Positions 24,914-34,888 of a stretch of DNA of 64,000 bases are shown one piece after another. Position 1 is the stretch's first letter. Every line of letters starts with the position of its first letter. Source of the DNA: Reinekea forsetii (lineage in GTDB: Bacteria > Pseudomonadota > Gammaproteobacteria > Pseudomonadales > Natronospirillaceae); NCBI RefSeq assembly GCF_018860385.1, contig NZ_JAHKPH010000008.1:203259-267258 (forward strand), written 5' to 3'. The notes below the pieces were generated by a model that ran no database searches, was not told the DNA's origin, and was given only the letters and a program-made list of their open reading frames with translations. Position numbers and translations under genes: made by a program.

Positions 24914-27544
24914 ATGGGTGAACTAGCCAAAGAAATTCTTCACATCAATATTGAAGAAGAATTAAAACAATCATACTTAGATTACGCCATGAGCGTTATT
25001 GTTGGGCGTGCATTGCCCGATGTACGAGACGGTCTTAAGCCCGTACATAGGCGTGTGTTGTTCGCCATGAATGTATTAAACAACGATTGGAATAAGCCGT
25101 ATAAAAAATCGGCGCGTGTTGTTGGTGATGTAATCGGTAAGTATCACCCACATGGTGATTCAGCTGTTTACGACACTATCGTACGTATGGCACAGCCTTT
25201 CTCTATGCGCTATACCCTGGTCGATGGTCAAGGTAACTTCGGTTCGATCGATGGTGACTCTGCCGCCGCCATGCGTTATACCGAAATTCGTATGGAAAAA
25301 CTGTCTCATTCGCTCTTAGCCGATCTTGAAAAAGAAACGGTCGACTATGTCGAAAACTATGACGGCACTGAATTAATCCCCGAAGTACTGCCTACACGAA
25401 TCCCTAATTTATTGGTAAATGGTTCTTCAGGTATTGCAGTAGGCATGGCCACCAACATTCCCCCACACAATCTGAATGAAGTCGTCGATGGCGCATTAGC
25501 CCTTATAGATAACCCTGAGATAGATATCGACGGTTTAATGGAATACATCCCTGGCCCCGATTTCCCAACAGGTGCTTATATTAATGGTCGAAAAGGTATT
25601 GTCGAAGCCTATCGCACCGGCCGTGGCCGCATATACATGCGAGCTAAGGCTGATGTAGTAGTCGATGAAAAGTCTGGTCGTGAAAGCATTATCGTTCATG
25701 AAATTCCGTATCAGGTGAACAAAGCGCGTTTGGTTGAAAAAATTGCCGAACTCGTGAAAGAAAAGAAAATTGAAGGCATTGCCGAGCTGCGCGATGAATC
25801 CGATAAAGACGGTTTACGCATCGCGATAGACCTAAAGCGTGGCGAATCGGGCGATGTACTATTAAATAACTTATACGCTCAAACGCAGCTTGAAACGGTA
25901 TTTGGTATCAATACCGTTGCGCTAGTTGATGGCCAGCCTAAGGTCCTAAACCTTAAGCAATTGCTTGAAGCATTTGTTCGCCATCGTCGTGAAGTTGTTA
26001 CGCGTCGTACGATTTTTGACCTTCGAAAAGCTCGTCAGCGTGGTCATATTTTAGAAGGCTTGGCTATTTCATTGGCTAACATTGATGAAATGATCGAGCT
26101 TATTCGTACCTCTGCTACCGGTGCTGAAGCGAAAGAACGCATGTTGGCGCGATCTTGGGCATTAGGTGATGTATCGGCTATGTTAGAGCGTGCAGGGGCC
26201 GATGTTTGTCGCCCTGAGGAGCTCGAAGAACAGTATGGCGTGCACGATGAGCGTTACCACCTGTCTCCTGAGCAGGCCCAGCAAATTCTCGACATGCGTC
26301 TGCAGAAGTTAACGGGCTTGGAACATGACAAGCTGATCGGTGAATATAAGGCCATTATCGACGATATTGGTGAATATTTGCGTATTTTGAACAGCTATGA
26401 GCGACTCATGGAGATTATTCGTGAAGAGCTTGAGCAAGTTAAAGCCGATTTTGGTGACGAGCGTAAAACTGAAATTCTTACCTCGCGTTTAGATTTGTCG
26501 ATGGAAGATTTAATCACCGAAGAAGATATGGTGGTGACAATCTCTCATGCCGGTTATGCGAAAACTCAGCGGTTAACCGAATATGAAGCCCAAAAGCGCG
26601 GTGGTAAAGGGCGCTCTGCATCCGCGTTGAAAGATGAAGACTTTATTGAGCACCTATTGGTTACCAGCACCCACGCCACCATTTTATGCTTCTCTAACTT
26701 TGGTAAGGTTTACTGGTTGCGAGTATTTGAGATTCCGCAAGCCAGCCGTGCCGCGAAAGGCCGGCCAATGGTGAACTTGCTGCCTCTAGACGCGGAAGAG
26801 CGTGTAACAGCCATTTTGCCGATTCGTGAATACGATGCGGATCACTTTATTTTTATGGCGACAGCAAGCGGTACAGTTAAGAAAACTTCATTAGATGCCT
26901 TCTCTCGCCCTCGTAGCAGCGGTTTAATTGCGCTTTCTCTGGATGAAGGTGATCACTTAGTAGGCGTTGCACTGACCGACGGTGAGCGTGAAGTTATGTT
27001 GCTTTCTGATGCCGGTAAAGTTGTTCGCTTTAAAGAAGAAAACGTACGAGCCATGGGGCGAACAGCCCGAGGTGTTCGGGGTATTTCACTAGAAAAAGAT
27101 CAGCAAGTAATTTCGTTAATCGTACCTGAAGAAAACGGAACAGTATTAACAGCCTCTATGCGTGGCTACGGTAAGCGAACCAGTGTTGAGGAGTTTCCAA
27201 CTAAAGGTCGTGGCACTAAAGGCGTCATTGCAATGGTCACTAGTGAGCGTAACGGTGCATTAGTAGGCGCGAAGCAAGTGTTCGATGGCGACGAAGTGAT
27301 GTTGATAAGTAATAAGGGCACTCTGGTACGTACCGGTGTGGACCAAATCTCTGTGTTAGGACGAAATACGCAAGGCGTTCGTTTGATCAGAGTAGCTGAA
27401 GATGAAGCACTTGTGAGTATTGAGCGCATTGAAGAGCCCGAAGAAATTGAAACCCTAGTTTCTGATGGCGATTCAGGTGAAGCGGCCGACGCTGCTCCTT
27501 CGCAAGAAGGTTCAGACGAGTCTAGTGATTCAGACGAAAGCTAA
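24914..27544 (+). CDS. gyrA: DNA gyrase subunit A
   Basis: Type II topoisomerase subunit that cuts and rejoins DNA, 876 residues (E. coli 875). The breakage-rejoining domain covers ~1-520, with the catalytic tyrosine Y122 in AAAMRYTE. Quinolone-target positions are S83 and D87 in [12 protein letters not shown], numbered exactly as in E. coli and in the sensitive form. The C-terminal beta-pinwheel contains the GyrA box QKRGGKGR near 562-569, required for negative supercoiling. The protein ends in an acidic tail rich in Asp, Glu and Ser. Its own promoter lies upstream, and a hairpin terminator follows. Confidence 0.98.
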   Translation: MGELAKEILHINIEEELKQSYLDYAMSVIVGRALPDVRDGLKPVHRRVLFAMNVLNNDWNKPYKKSARVVGDVIGKYHPHGDSAVYDTIVRMAQPFSMRYTLVDGQGNFGSIDGDSAAAMRYTEIRMEKLSHSLLADLEKETVDYVENYDGTELIPEVLPTRIPNLLVNGSSGIAVGMATNIPPHNLNEVVDGALALIDNPEIDIDGLMEYIPGPDFPTGAYINGRKGIVEAYRTGRGRIYMRAKADVVVDEKSGRESIIVHEIPYQVNKARLVEKIAELVKEKKIEGIAELRDESDKDGLRIAIDLKRGESGDVLLNNLYAQTQLETVFGINTVALVDGQPKVLNLKQLLEAFVRHRREVVTRRTIFDLRKARQRGHILEGLAISLANIDEMIELIRTSATGAEAKERMLARSWALGDVSAMLERAGADVCRPEELEEQYGVHDERYHLSPEQAQQILDMRLQKLTGLEHDKLIGEYKAIIDDIGEYLRILNSYERLMEIIREELEQVKADFGDERKTEILTSRLDLSMEDLITEEDMVVTISHAGYAKTQRLTEYEAQKRGGKGRSASALKDEDFIEHLLVTSTHATILCFSNFGKVYWLRVFEIPQASRAAKGRPMVNLLPLDAEERVTAILPIREYDADHFIFMATASGTVKKTSLDAFSRPRSSGLIALSLDEGDHLVGVALTDGEREVMLLSDAGKVVRFKEENVRAMGRTARGVRGISLEKDQQVISLIVPEENGTVLTASMRGYGKRTSVEEFPTKGRGTKGVIAMVTSERNGALVGAKQVFDGDEVMLISNKGTLVRTGVDQISVLGRNTQGVRLIRVAEDEALVSIERIEEPEEIETLVSDGDSGEAADAAPSQEGSDESSDSDES

Positions 27545-27557
27545 GTTCGTATAACAT

Positions 27558-27600
27558 TCAGCGGGCAATGTCGTTTACATATGCCCGCTGAGTGCGTTTT
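27558..27600 (+). terminator. Hairpin terminator after gyrA
   Basis: A 10-bp stem TCAGCGGGCA / TGCCCGCTGA (14-nt loop) is followed, after five bases, by a T run. Confidence 0.65.
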
Positions 27601-27726
27601 TCGACCCAGCCAATGATTATGCAGCCAGTGCAATGCTAAGTTGCAAACAATGGGCATTGATCAATACTCCAGTTTCACCAACAATGCTGTTAGATACCCC
27701 ATTTATACCATTTATCGAGAATGCTT

Positions 27727-28848
27727 ATGTCTGACAAACCTGAATCCTTAACTCAAGCCGATGAATCTGCATTAATGCAGCTTAGAGAAGAAATTGATCA
27801 GCTAGATACTGAAATATTAGCCCTAATATCAAAGCGCGCCAATTGTGCTATGAAAGTCGCCGAAGTGAAGATGAAGGCCTCTGGCAATGCTGGAGCTGTG
27901 TTTTATCGCCCTGAGCGAGAGGCGCAGGTATTAACCAGTGTAATGGATCGAAACCCTGGGCCACTTGGTAATGAAGACATGGCTAAGTTATTTCGAGAGA
28001 TTATGTCGGCCTGTTTGGCACTCGAAAAGCCTATGGAGGTTGCTTATTTGGGGCCAGAAGGCACCTTTACTCAGCAAGCTGCGTTGAAGCATTTTGGGCA
28101 ATGGGTAAAAACCAAGCCGATGCCCGCTATTGATGAAGTTTTCCGTGAAGTTGAAGCCGGCGCTTGCAACTATGGCGTAGTGCCGGTTGAGAATTCTAGC
28201 GAAGGTATTGTGAATCATACTCTTGATACCTTCATTACATCGAACATTAAAATATGCGGCGAAGTTGAGTTACGAATTCACCATCACCTGTTAGCGGGTC
28301 CTAATACGAAGCACGATAAAATTTCACGTATATACAGTCACCAGCAAAGTTTGGCTCAATGTCGTAAGTGGCTAGACGCTCATATGCCACATGCTGAGCG
28401 TATTGCTGTTAGCAGTAATGCCGAAGCGGCAAAGCGCGTGCAAGGTGAGTGGAATTCTGCGGCCATTGCTGGCGAGCTGGCGGCCAGTTTATATGATTTG
28501 GAGATTGTGGAATCAAAAATTGAAGACTCGCCCGATAACTCAACCCGATTCTTAATTATTGGCACCGAGCAAGTTGGACCTTCGAGCGAAGATAAGACCT
28601 CGCTGGTGGTTTCTATGCGTAACGAGCCAGGAGCTCTGTACCACTTATTGAAGCCTTTCAATGAATTCGGTGTTGATATGACGCGATTAGAAACACGTCC
28701 TTCAATGACTGGAAATTGGACCTACGTATTCTTCATCGATTTCGCAGGCCATTGCGAAGATGAATCGGCCATTAAGGTTATTAATGCTATTCGGGAAACG
28801 GCTGTCGATGTCAAAGTACTTGGCTCTTATCCTAAGGGCGTGTTGTAA
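27727..28848 (+). CDS. pheA: Chorismate mutase / prephenate dehydratase (P-protein)
   Basis: Bifunctional enzyme leading from chorismate through prephenate to phenylpyruvate. The AroQ chorismate mutase domain covers ~15-100 (LREEIDQLDTEILALISKRA). The dehydratase domain covers ~105-285, opening with VAYLGPEGTFTQQAALKHFG and containing the catalytic threonine in NSTRFLII. The ACT domain for phenylalanine feedback covers ~295-370, with GALYHLLKPF and LETRPS. I choose ATG 27727 because the GAG ribosome element is too close to ATG 27721; two residues are in question. The tyrA start directly abuts its stop codon. Confidence 0.95.
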   Translation: MSDKPESLTQADESALMQLREEIDQLDTEILALISKRANCAMKVAEVKMKASGNAGAVFYRPEREAQVLTSVMDRNPGPLGNEDMAKLFREIMSACLALEKPMEVAYLGPEGTFTQQAALKHFGQWVKTKPMPAIDEVFREVEAGACNYGVVPVENSSEGIVNHTLDTFITSNIKICGEVELRIHHHLLAGPNTKHDKISRIYSHQQSLAQCRKWLDAHMPHAERIAVSSNAEAAKRVQGEWNSAAIAGELAASLYDLEIVESKIEDSPDNSTRFLIIGTEQVGPSSEDKTSLVVSMRNEPGALYHLLKPFNEFGVDMTRLETRPSMTGNWTYVFFIDFAGHCEDESAIKVINAIRETAVDVKVLGSYPKGVL

Positions 28849-29766
28849 GTGAGTACTTCTAAACCGTCTGTATTGATTATTGGCTTGGGTCTAATAGGCG
28901 CTTCTTTTGGGAAAGCGTTAAAAGCGACCGGGTCGGCCAGAGTTTTGGGGGCGGATCAACAAGCCGAAGTGCCTAAAATTGCGTTGGCTTCGGGGGTGAT
29001 AGATGAGGCGGTTGACCAGTTCTCAAATCTAGAGCAAGTGGATGTCATTGTTTTGGCTGTCCCCGTTAAAGCCATTGGTGCGGTGTTAAAGCAAGTTAAG
29101 CATTTAATACCCCGCGCTAAAGTGCTTACCGATGTGGGCAGTGTGAAGGGCGCGGTTGTAAAGCAAGTCGAAGCTGAATTAGGCGCAATACCGAGTTGTT
29201 TTGTTCCTGGTCATCCAATAGCTGGTGCTGAGAAAAGTGGCGTTAAGGCGGCTAATCCGCATTTATTTGAAAAGCATTTGCATATTCTTACGCCGTTAGA
29301 GCAAAGCAGTGCTGACGCAATTGCGCTCATTTCACAATTGTGGACTGCGGTCGGTGCCGATGTCGTGACGATGCCTGTAGATAGACACGATGAAGTGTTG
29401 GCCGCCACAAGCCATTTGCCTCATTTGTTGGCTTTCTCTCTAGTAGATACTTTAGCGCGTGAATCGGATAATAGAGAAATTTTTCGCTATGCAGCCGGTG
29501 GTTTTCGTGACTTTACGCGCATTGCCGCCTCGGATCCCACCATGTGGCACGATGTATTTTTGACCAATCAAGACGCAACGCTTAAAATCCTGCGCAAATT
29601 TCAATCCGACTTAGCCCTGTTAGAGCAGGCTATTGAATCATCGGATGGCGATGTTTTAAAAACCGTATTTCATCGCTCTAAATCAGCTCGAGATTACTTT
29701 ACCCAAGTGCTTGAGCAACGCGAAAACGGGGTGGCGTTTTCTGCTATCACAGATTACACCCCATAA
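28849..29766 (+). CDS. tyrA: Prephenate dehydrogenase TyrA
   Basis: NAD-dependent oxidative decarboxylation of prephenate (or arogenate) for tyrosine synthesis. The Rossmann motif GLGLIGASFGKAL lies near 12-24. Also present are LTDVGSVKG near 90, the catalytic histidine in PGHPIAGAEKSG, and the second conserved histidine segment in TSHLPHLLAFSL. It starts with GTG immediately after the pheA stop, with AAGGG eight bases upstream. Length (305) corresponds to the TyrA part alone. In Pseudomonas this protein is fused to AroA (EPSP synthase); here there is no fusion and no aroA behind it. Confidence 0.93.
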   Translation: MSTSKPSVLIIGLGLIGASFGKALKATGSARVLGADQQAEVPKIALASGVIDEAVDQFSNLEQVDVIVLAVPVKAIGAVLKQVKHLIPRAKVLTDVGSVKGAVVKQVEAELGAIPSCFVPGHPIAGAEKSGVKAANPHLFEKHLHILTPLEQSSADAIALISQLWTAVGADVVTMPVDRHDEVLAATSHLPHLLAFSLVDTLARESDNREIFRYAAGGFRDFTRIAASDPTMWHDVFLTNQDATLKILRKFQSDLALLEQAIESSDGDVLKTVFHRSKSARDYFTQVLEQRENGVAFSAITDYTP

Positions 29767-29781
29767 TTACGAGGAAGTACC

Positions 29782-30465
29782 ATGCAAGTAGATGCACCTG
29801 TCATTACCTTAGATGGCCCAGGAGGGGCGGGTAAGGGCACTGTAAGCACATTGTTGGCTGAACGACTAGGTTGGCATTTTTTAGACTCCGGTGCTTTGTA
29901 TCGGCTAACCGCTTTAGCCGCCATGAATCATGGTATTGAGATGACCAATGAAGCCGGTTTAGCCGTAGTTGCAGAGCATTTAGATGTAACGTTTGTGCAG
30001 CAAGATGGGGAAACCGTCATCATGTTAGAAAACGACAACGTCACCGAAGCAATACGCACTGAAGAGGTGGGGACCAATGCCTCTAAAGTGGCCGCATTTA
30101 GCCGTGTACGCGATGCTTTGTTGAAGCGCCAGCGAGCATTTGCTGTGCAGCCCGGGTTGGTTGCTGATGGGCGCGATATGGGGACGGTGGTATTTACCAA
30201 GGCGGAATTAAAAATCTTCATGACAGCGACCTCTCATGAGCGTGCTCGGCGTCGAGTTGCACAATTAACCGCTAAAGGCATCGAGGCTGACTTCGATCAA
30301 GTGAAAGCAGACATCGAAGAACGTGATGAGCGTGATATGAATCGAAAGACAGCACCGTTGGTGGCGGCCAGTGATGCTATTGAACTCGATACCACTGAAA
30401 TGAGCATTGAAGCTGTGGTTCGGTTTATTGAGCAAGAGGCAAAAAACCGAGGCCTAGCTGATTAA
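29782..30465 (+). CDS. cmk: Cytidylate kinase
   Basis: Phosphorylates CMP and dCMP with ATP. The P-loop is LDGPGGAGKGTVS near 9-21, with LGWHFLDSGALYR following. The CMP-binding segment is VADGRDMGTVVF near 126, and the lid has arginines in RARRR and DIEERDERDMNRK. At 227 residues it matches E. coli Cmk. The position directly before rpsA is conserved widely in gammaproteobacteria. Confidence 0.96.
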   Translation: MQVDAPVITLDGPGGAGKGTVSTLLAERLGWHFLDSGALYRLTALAAMNHGIEMTNEAGLAVVAEHLDVTFVQQDGETVIMLENDNVTEAIRTEEVGTNASKVAAFSRVRDALLKRQRAFAVQPGLVADGRDMGTVVFTKAELKIFMTATSHERARRRVAQLTAKGIEADFDQVKADIEERDERDMNRKTAPLVAASDAIELDTTEMSIEAVVRFIEQEAKNRGLAD

Positions 30466-30472
30466 CTGAAAA

Positions 30473-30497
30473 AATAGCCCATTTGGGCTTATTTTTC
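30473..30497 (+). terminator. Terminator after cmk
   Basis: AGCCC-ATTT-GGGCT stem flanked by an A run and followed by TATTTTT. Confidence 0.65.
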
Positions 30498-30567
30498 GAT
30501 TATCGGCACGATTAAGTTTAAAAACCTTCAAAACCATGAAAAAACCCTTGAAATACCACTAAAAAGC

Positions 30568-30595
30568 TTGGGTTTTTGCATTTCTTCCGTATAAT
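30568..30595 (+). promoter_or_regulatory. rpsA promoter
   Basis: -35 TTGGGT and a perfect -10 TATAAT separated by 16 bp. The predicted transcript has a leader of about 185 nt before rpsA, consistent with the long autoregulated leader of rpsA in relatives. The rest of the 320-bp gap has no gene. Confidence 0.75.
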
Positions 30596-30785
30596 ACGCC
30601 CCCCTGAAATCAGATGATTTGTCCGATTCGTACTGCGAAAAAAGACACTTTAACTGGCCTCGAACGGCGGTTAGACCAGCAATTTCGACCGTTTGAGTTT
30701 TATTAATAGACCCGTGTTAGCTGGAATACGGAAAGTGTCGCGAATGAATTTATTGGCGACGTTTATAGTTTAGGAACTTAAATTA

Positions 30786-32468
30786 ATGACTGAATCTTTT
30801 GCTGACCTCTTTGAAGAAAGCTTATTAACGATCGAAATGGAGCCAGGCTCTATTGTTACCGGTGTTGTTGTAGACATCGATTCTGACTGGGTTACTGTTC
30901 ACGCAGGCCTTAAGTCTGAAGGCGTTATCCCACGCGTTCAATTTTTAAACGAAGCGGGCGAAATTGAAGTCGCTCTTGGCGACGAAGTTAAAGTTGCACT
31001 TGAAGCGGTTGAAGACGGCTTTGGTGATACTAAGCTTTCTCGTGAAAAAGCGAAGCGTGCTGAAGCTTGGTCTGAGCTTGAAGAAGCTTACGAAGCAAAA
31101 GAAGTAGTAACTGGTATCATTAACGGCAAGGTTAAGGGTGGTTTCACCGTTGACGTTAAGTCTGTTCGTGCATTCCTACCGGGTTCTTTGGTTGATATCC
31201 GTCCAGTGCGTGACACTTTGCACTTGGAAGGTAAAGAACTTGAATTTAAAGTTATTAAACTTGATCAACGTCGTAACAACGTAGTTGTTTCTCGTCGTGC
31301 TGTTCTTGAAGCAAGCAACAGTGCAGAACGTGAAGAATTACTAGAAAACCTACAAGAAGGTCAAGAAGTTAAGGGTATCGTTAAGAACCTAACCGATTAC
31401 GGTGCTTTCGTTGACCTAGGCGGCGTGGACGGCCTATTGCACATCACTGACATGGCTTGGAAGCGCATTAAGCACCCAAGTGAAATTGTTCAGGTTGGCG
31501 ATGAAATCGACGTTAAAGTATTGAAGTTCGATCGTGAGCGTAACCGTGTTTCTCTAGGTCTTAAGCAGCTAGGTGAAGATCCATGGGTAGAAATCAAAGC
31601 TCGTTACCCAGAAGACGCTGTTGTAACAGCACGCGTAACAAACTTAACTGATTACGGTTGTTTCGCAGAGCTAGAAGAAGGCGTTGAAGGTTTAGTCCAC
31701 GTTTCTGAAATGGATTGGACTAACAAGAACATTCACCCATCTAAAGTTGTTCAAGTTGGCGACGAGATTGAAGTGATGGTTCTTGATATCGACGAAGAGC
31801 GTCGTCGTATCTCTCTAGGTATTAAGCAAACTGTTGTTAACCCTTGGGAAGATTTCGGTAACCGTTTCAACAAGAACGACAAAGTATCTGGTAAGATCAA
31901 GTCTATCACTGACTTCGGTATCTTCATCGGTCTTGAAGGCGGCATCGACGGTTTGGTTCACCTTTCTGACATCAGCTGGAACGAGTCTGGTGAAGAAGCG
32001 GTACGTAAGTACAAGAAAGGCGAAGAGTTGGAAACAACGATCCTTTCTATCGATCCAGAGCGTGAGCGTATCTCTCTAGGTATCAAGCAGTTAGATATGG
32101 ACCCATTCGCAGCGTACGCAGCTGAAAATGACAAAGGCACCATCGTTAAAGGTATCGTTAAAGAAGTAAGCGCTAAAGCAGCGATCATTACTTTAGAAGA
32201 AGATATCGAAGGTACTTTGAAAGCGTCTGAAATCTCTCGCGATAAAGTTGAAGATGCAAGCAACGTATTAAAAGAAGGTGAAGAAGTTGAAGCTAAGATT
32301 GTTAGCATCGACCGTAAGAACCGCGTAATCAGTTTGTCTATCAAAGCGAAAGACGTTGAAGAAGAGAAGAGCGCTGTTAAAGAGTTGAAAGACAAAGCTG
32401 TTGAAGCTGCAGGTCCAACAACTATTGGTGATCTGATCAAAGCTAAACTAGAAGAAGGCAGCAACTAA
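30786..32468 (+). CDS. rpsA: 30S ribosomal protein S1
   Basis: Six S1/OB-fold RNA-binding repeats in 560 residues (E. coli 557). Repeat boundaries are roughly 20-85, 105-170, 190-258, 275-345, 362-432 and 450-518. Repeats 3-6 carry the conserved [18 protein letters not shown] pattern, for example [20 protein letters not shown] and [20 protein letters not shown]. Codon use is strongly biased, as expected for an abundant ribosomal protein. It recruits mRNA to the 30S subunit and represses its own translation in E. coli. Confidence 0.98.
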   Translation: MTESFADLFEESLLTIEMEPGSIVTGVVVDIDSDWVTVHAGLKSEGVIPRVQFLNEAGEIEVALGDEVKVALEAVEDGFGDTKLSREKAKRAEAWSELEEAYEAKEVVTGIINGKVKGGFTVDVKSVRAFLPGSLVDIRPVRDTLHLEGKELEFKVIKLDQRRNNVVVSRRAVLEASNSAEREELLENLQEGQEVKGIVKNLTDYGAFVDLGGVDGLLHITDMAWKRIKHPSEIVQVGDEIDVKVLKFDRERNRVSLGLKQLGEDPWVEIKARYPEDAVVTARVTNLTDYGCFAELEEGVEGLVHVSEMDWTNKNIHPSKVVQVGDEIEVMVLDIDEERRRISLGIKQTVVNPWEDFGNRFNKNDKVSGKIKSITDFGIFIGLEGGIDGLVHLSDISWNESGEEAVRKYKKGEELETTILSIDPERERISLGIKQLDMDPFAAYAAENDKGTIVKGIVKEVSAKAAIITLEEDIEGTLKASEISRDKVEDASNVLKEGEEVEAKIVSIDRKNRVISLSIKAKDVEEEKSAVKELKDKAVEAAGPTTIGDLIKAKLEEGSN

Positions 32469-32486
32469 GTTAGTTGTTCTTTCTTG

Positions 32487-32513
32487 AAAAAGCCGGCTTC
32501 TGCCGGCTTTTTT
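32487..32513 (+). terminator. Terminator of rpsA
   Basis: AAAAAGCCGGC-TTCT-GCCGGCTTTTTT, a strong stem with a UUCU tetraloop and a T run. Confidence 0.9.
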
Positions 32514-32552
32514 GTGCTTCGGGCTTTCAAAAGTGCTGAAGTATACTGCGCG

Positions 32553-32655
32553 AAGGCAGCGGATTTACCTTGAATGGTCGCTCAAGTGCATCCATGCACC
32601 GCTAAACTTCGCCATCCATGGCTCAGATTCCCATCCAAGGTAAATCCGCTACCTT
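32553..32655. repeat. Long imperfect inverted repeat (intergenic element)
   Basis: Arms 32553-32572 and 32636-32655 pair over 19 of 20 positions (core AGCGGATTTACCTTG / CAAGGTAAATCCGCT). The 63-bp centre contains a nested palindrome GTGCA-TCCA-TGCAC (32586-32599) and a related CCATCCATGG. The whole resembles a dispersed, transposase-free repeat of the REP/MITE kind, in the 387-bp gap between rpsA and ihfB. No other copy is seen in this window. Confidence 0.6.
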
Positions 32656-32855
32656 AGCTAACTCTTACGCTATTTTGATAATAAAGTAATCTCTGCCTAA
32701 AAGTTAACCAATTCAGGCCTTTAACCCGAAGCTCGTCGCCCGAAGCCCATAACCGCACTTCACCTAAAAAACCGTTTAAAAATAAATACTTGTGTTATTT
32801 TGCTAGCTGAATTAGGCTAAATATTAATCGCTTCGATATGAGGGTCGGGGAGGGT

Positions 32856-33152
32856 ATGACAGTGACAAAATCAGAGCTGATTGAGCGTATTGTCGAACGC
32901 CAAAATCAGTTATCCGTTAGGGATGTTGAACTCGCCATTAAAACAATGTTAGATCATATGGCTCAAAGCCTATCTGAAGGTGAGCGTATTGAAATACGTG
33001 GCTTTGGTAGCTTTTCATTGCATTATCGGTCTGCTCGTGTGGGTCGTAACCCGAAAACGGGAGAATCGGTTGAGTTAGAAGGTAAGTACGTGCCACACTT
33101 TAAACCGGGTAAAGAGTTGAGAGAGTCGGTTAACGATTGCCTCGAAGGTTAG
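32856..33152 (+). CDS. ihfB: Integration host factor subunit beta
   Basis: DNA-bending protein that pairs with IhfA. 98 residues begin [13 protein letters not shown]. The signature [14 protein letters not shown] lies near 43-56, and the DNA-intercalating proline is in the arm motif GRNPKTGE near 62-69. The ATG at 32856 stands behind a G-rich site (GGGGAGGG); the in-frame ATG at 32838 is considered too early. Location after rpsA is the usual one. Confidence 0.96.
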   Translation: MTVTKSELIERIVERQNQLSVRDVELAIKTMLDHMAQSLSEGERIEIRGFGSFSLHYRSARVGRNPKTGESVELEGKYVPHFKPGKELRESVNDCLEG

Positions 33153-33182
33153 TTAACGTCACGCAACGTATAAGGATACTTT

Positions 33183-33377
33183 GTGCGTTTAGTTAAAATA
33201 TTACTGGTTCTGGTGCTTCTAGTGCTGGGCTGGATAGTGGGTTGGTCAAATAATGCCGATACAACATTGGCGTTTCTCGATGCTCAAACTCCCAGTTTTC
33301 CTCTGTTTGTCTGGTTGTTCTTAAGTATATTTGTGGGCTTTATAATCGGTCTGTTGGCTAGTCGGTTATTCCGATAA
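33183..33377 (+). CDS. lapA: Lipopolysaccharide assembly protein A
   Basis: Small inner-membrane protein (DUF1049, 64 residues) with two helices around residues 3-21 and 41-61. The GTG start follows AAGGA by seven bases. In E. coli LapA works with LapB to control LpxC turnover by FtsH and so LPS synthesis. It lies 14 bp before lapB in one transcript. Confidence 0.85.
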   Translation: MRLVKILLVLVLLVLGWIVGWSNNADTTLAFLDAQTPSFPLFVWLFLSIFVGFIIGLLASRLFR

Positions 33378-33391
33378 AAGGTCAGGTGGTG

Positions 33392-34504
33392 ATGAACCTC
33401 GTAACCTATATTTCTAAGTACCTTCCCGCTTCTTTGCGCTCGAAGCGCTTTCTGCTTGATCAAAAACATTTTGAATTAACATCCTTTAAAGGTGATGTTA
33501 GCGAGTGGATGCAAAAATACCCTGTTAGCGAAGAAAATGCTGAAATTCACTTGGCGTTAGCCGAGCTATTCCGCCGTCGAGGTGAGTTTGATAAAGCTGT
33601 TGCGGTTCACGAAGCAATAGCGAGTGCTAACTTAGCAGGTTTTAAAGAGGAAGAGATTCTGCTCGAAATGGCACAAGACTATTATGCCGCTGGTATCTTA
33701 GGTCACGCCGAAGTTTTGCTTGAAAAGGTACTTCAAACGGCCGGGGAAGAGCACTCAAAGGTGGCTTTCCGATTATGGCTCTCAATTTTAGAGCGAGAGC
33801 AAGAATGGGGTAAAGCCATTGCCTTGGTTGAGCAGTTTGGACAACCCGGTTCGGGTGGCATCCGGTTAGTAAACCTGTACTGTGAATATGCGCTAGAGCT
33901 AAAAAGCCAAGGTGATGTTGCCCAGTTGGCAAAAGTTCTTAAAAAGGCCCGTAGATTGACACTGGGCATACGCGCTAGCCTTATGTCGGCTGAATTAGCT
34001 ACCGCTCAGAATCGACTCAAAGAAAGCATAAAATTTTACCGTGATGTGTTGATCAGAGACCCGCTAAGAAGTGATATTGTTTTGCCGGCACTTAAGCATT
34101 TGTCACACATGACAAAATCTCAAGAAGCCTTGTCAGACTTTCTCAAGGGTTTGTATCAAACACAGCCATCTGTCCGAATTTTAGAAGCGTTGATTGAATT
34201 AAATATTGATATGTCGGCCCATTATTGGGCGGCTGAAATAGAGCACCATGCAAAACAAGGGCGCTCTAAAAAAGTTTTTGATCATTGGCTTGATGGCGTC
34301 GGGTCAATTGAGAATGAGGCCAAGTTCGTCATTGGTGAGTTAGTCCATTCCAGAAGCTTAGTACGATTTGATCGCCAGAAGTGCTATCAATGCGGCTTCC
34401 AAACGGACCAGTTAATTTGGCAATGTCCACAATGCGATGGCTGGGAAACACTGTACTCAAGGTATGAGCTAAAAATTTCAAGGCAAACTTCAAAACAACG
34501 GTAA
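33392..34504 (+). CDS. lapB: Lipopolysaccharide assembly protein B (TPR protein with rubredoxin domain)
   Basis: 370 residues (E. coli LapB 389). Tetratricopeptide-type helices cover ~35-320, beginning LALAELFRRRGEFDKAVAVH. The C-terminal rubredoxin-like zinc/iron site has two C-x-x-C pairs, CYQCG and CPQC, near 330-350, needed for LapB function in E. coli. The N-terminal membrane anchor expected for LapB is not obvious here; the first ~20 residues (NLVTYISKYLPASLRSKRF) are only moderately hydrophobic, which is worth noting. ATG 33392 is favoured over two GTG codons just before it. Confidence 0.85.
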   Translation: MNLVTYISKYLPASLRSKRFLLDQKHFELTSFKGDVSEWMQKYPVSEENAEIHLALAELFRRRGEFDKAVAVHEAIASANLAGFKEEEILLEMAQDYYAAGILGHAEVLLEKVLQTAGEEHSKVAFRLWLSILEREQEWGKAIALVEQFGQPGSGGIRLVNLYCEYALELKSQGDVAQLAKVLKKARRLTLGIRASLMSAELATAQNRLKESIKFYRDVLIRDPLRSDIVLPALKHLSHMTKSQEALSDFLKGLYQTQPSVRILEALIELNIDMSAHYWAAEIEHHAKQGRSKKVFDHWLDGVGSIENEAKFVIGELVHSRSLVRFDRQKCYQCGFQTDQLIWQCPQCDGWETLYSRYELKISRQTSKQR

Positions 34505-34529
34505 TTTGTTGATTTTTAACAAAAAAATG

Positions 34530-34557
34530 TTGCATTGACGAAATTTCGATGTATTAT
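34530..34557 (+). promoter_or_regulatory. tRNA-Glu/tRNA-Gly promoter
   Basis: -35 TTGCAT and -10 TATTAT spaced 16 bp, followed by a GC-rich discriminator (AGCGCTCG), as is common for stringently controlled tRNA promoters. The tRNA starts 25 bases downstream. Confidence 0.65.
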
Positions 34558-34582
34558 AGCGCTCGTTCTTGAAGCACACAGT

Positions 34583-34658
34583 GTCCCGTTCGTCTAGTGG
34601 CCTAGGACACCGCCCTTTCACGGCGGTAACAGGGGTTCGAGTCCCCTACGGGATGCCA
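34583..34658 (+). tRNA. tRNA-Glu (anticodon TTC)
   Basis: A 76-nt cloverleaf with acceptor GTCCCGT / ACGGGAT, anticodon arm CCGCC-CTTTCAC-GGCGG, T arm AGGGG-TTCGAGT-CCCCT and encoded CCA. The D loop is one base longer than in the two minus-strand tRNA-Glu genes at 48.8-49.0 kb. Confidence 0.97.
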
Positions 34659-34730
34659 CTTAAGCTTAGTTTTCTAAGTTTAGAAATGTATAAAAGAACA
34701 CGAGTCGTCAGTGAAAGTAGCGATTCAAAT

Positions 34731-34805
34731 GCGGGAATAGCTCAGTGGTAGAGCACAACCTTGCCAAGGTTGGGGTCGGGAGTTCGAGCCTCCTTTCCCG
34801 CTCCA
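34731..34805 (+). tRNA. tRNA-Gly (anticodon GCC)
   Basis: A 75-nt cloverleaf: acceptor GCGGGAA / TTCCCGC, D arm GCTC-AGTGGTA-GAGC, anticodon arm CAACC-TTGCCAA-GGTTG and encoded CCA. It shares the transcript with the preceding tRNA-Glu, 72 bp away, and is followed by a terminator. Confidence 0.97.
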
Positions 34806-34814
34806 AATTCTTAA

Positions 34815-34847
34815 AAGAAGCTAACCAGAAATGGTTGGCTTTTTTTT
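34815..34847 (+). terminator. tRNA operon terminator
   Basis: AGCTAACCA-GAAA-TGGTTGGCT stem followed by seven or more T. A second, nearly identical hairpin occurs at 34922-34949. Confidence 0.85.
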
Positions 34848-34888
34848 CGTCCCGACCCCAAGAGGTCAGGATCGAGCGTCGACCGGTT

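Noticed and set aside
31958..32464. 168-codon open frame on the minus strand inside rpsA
   Set aside because: It lies opposite the highly biased codons of rpsA, is serine-rich low-complexity sequence and has no ribosome site; an antisense shadow.
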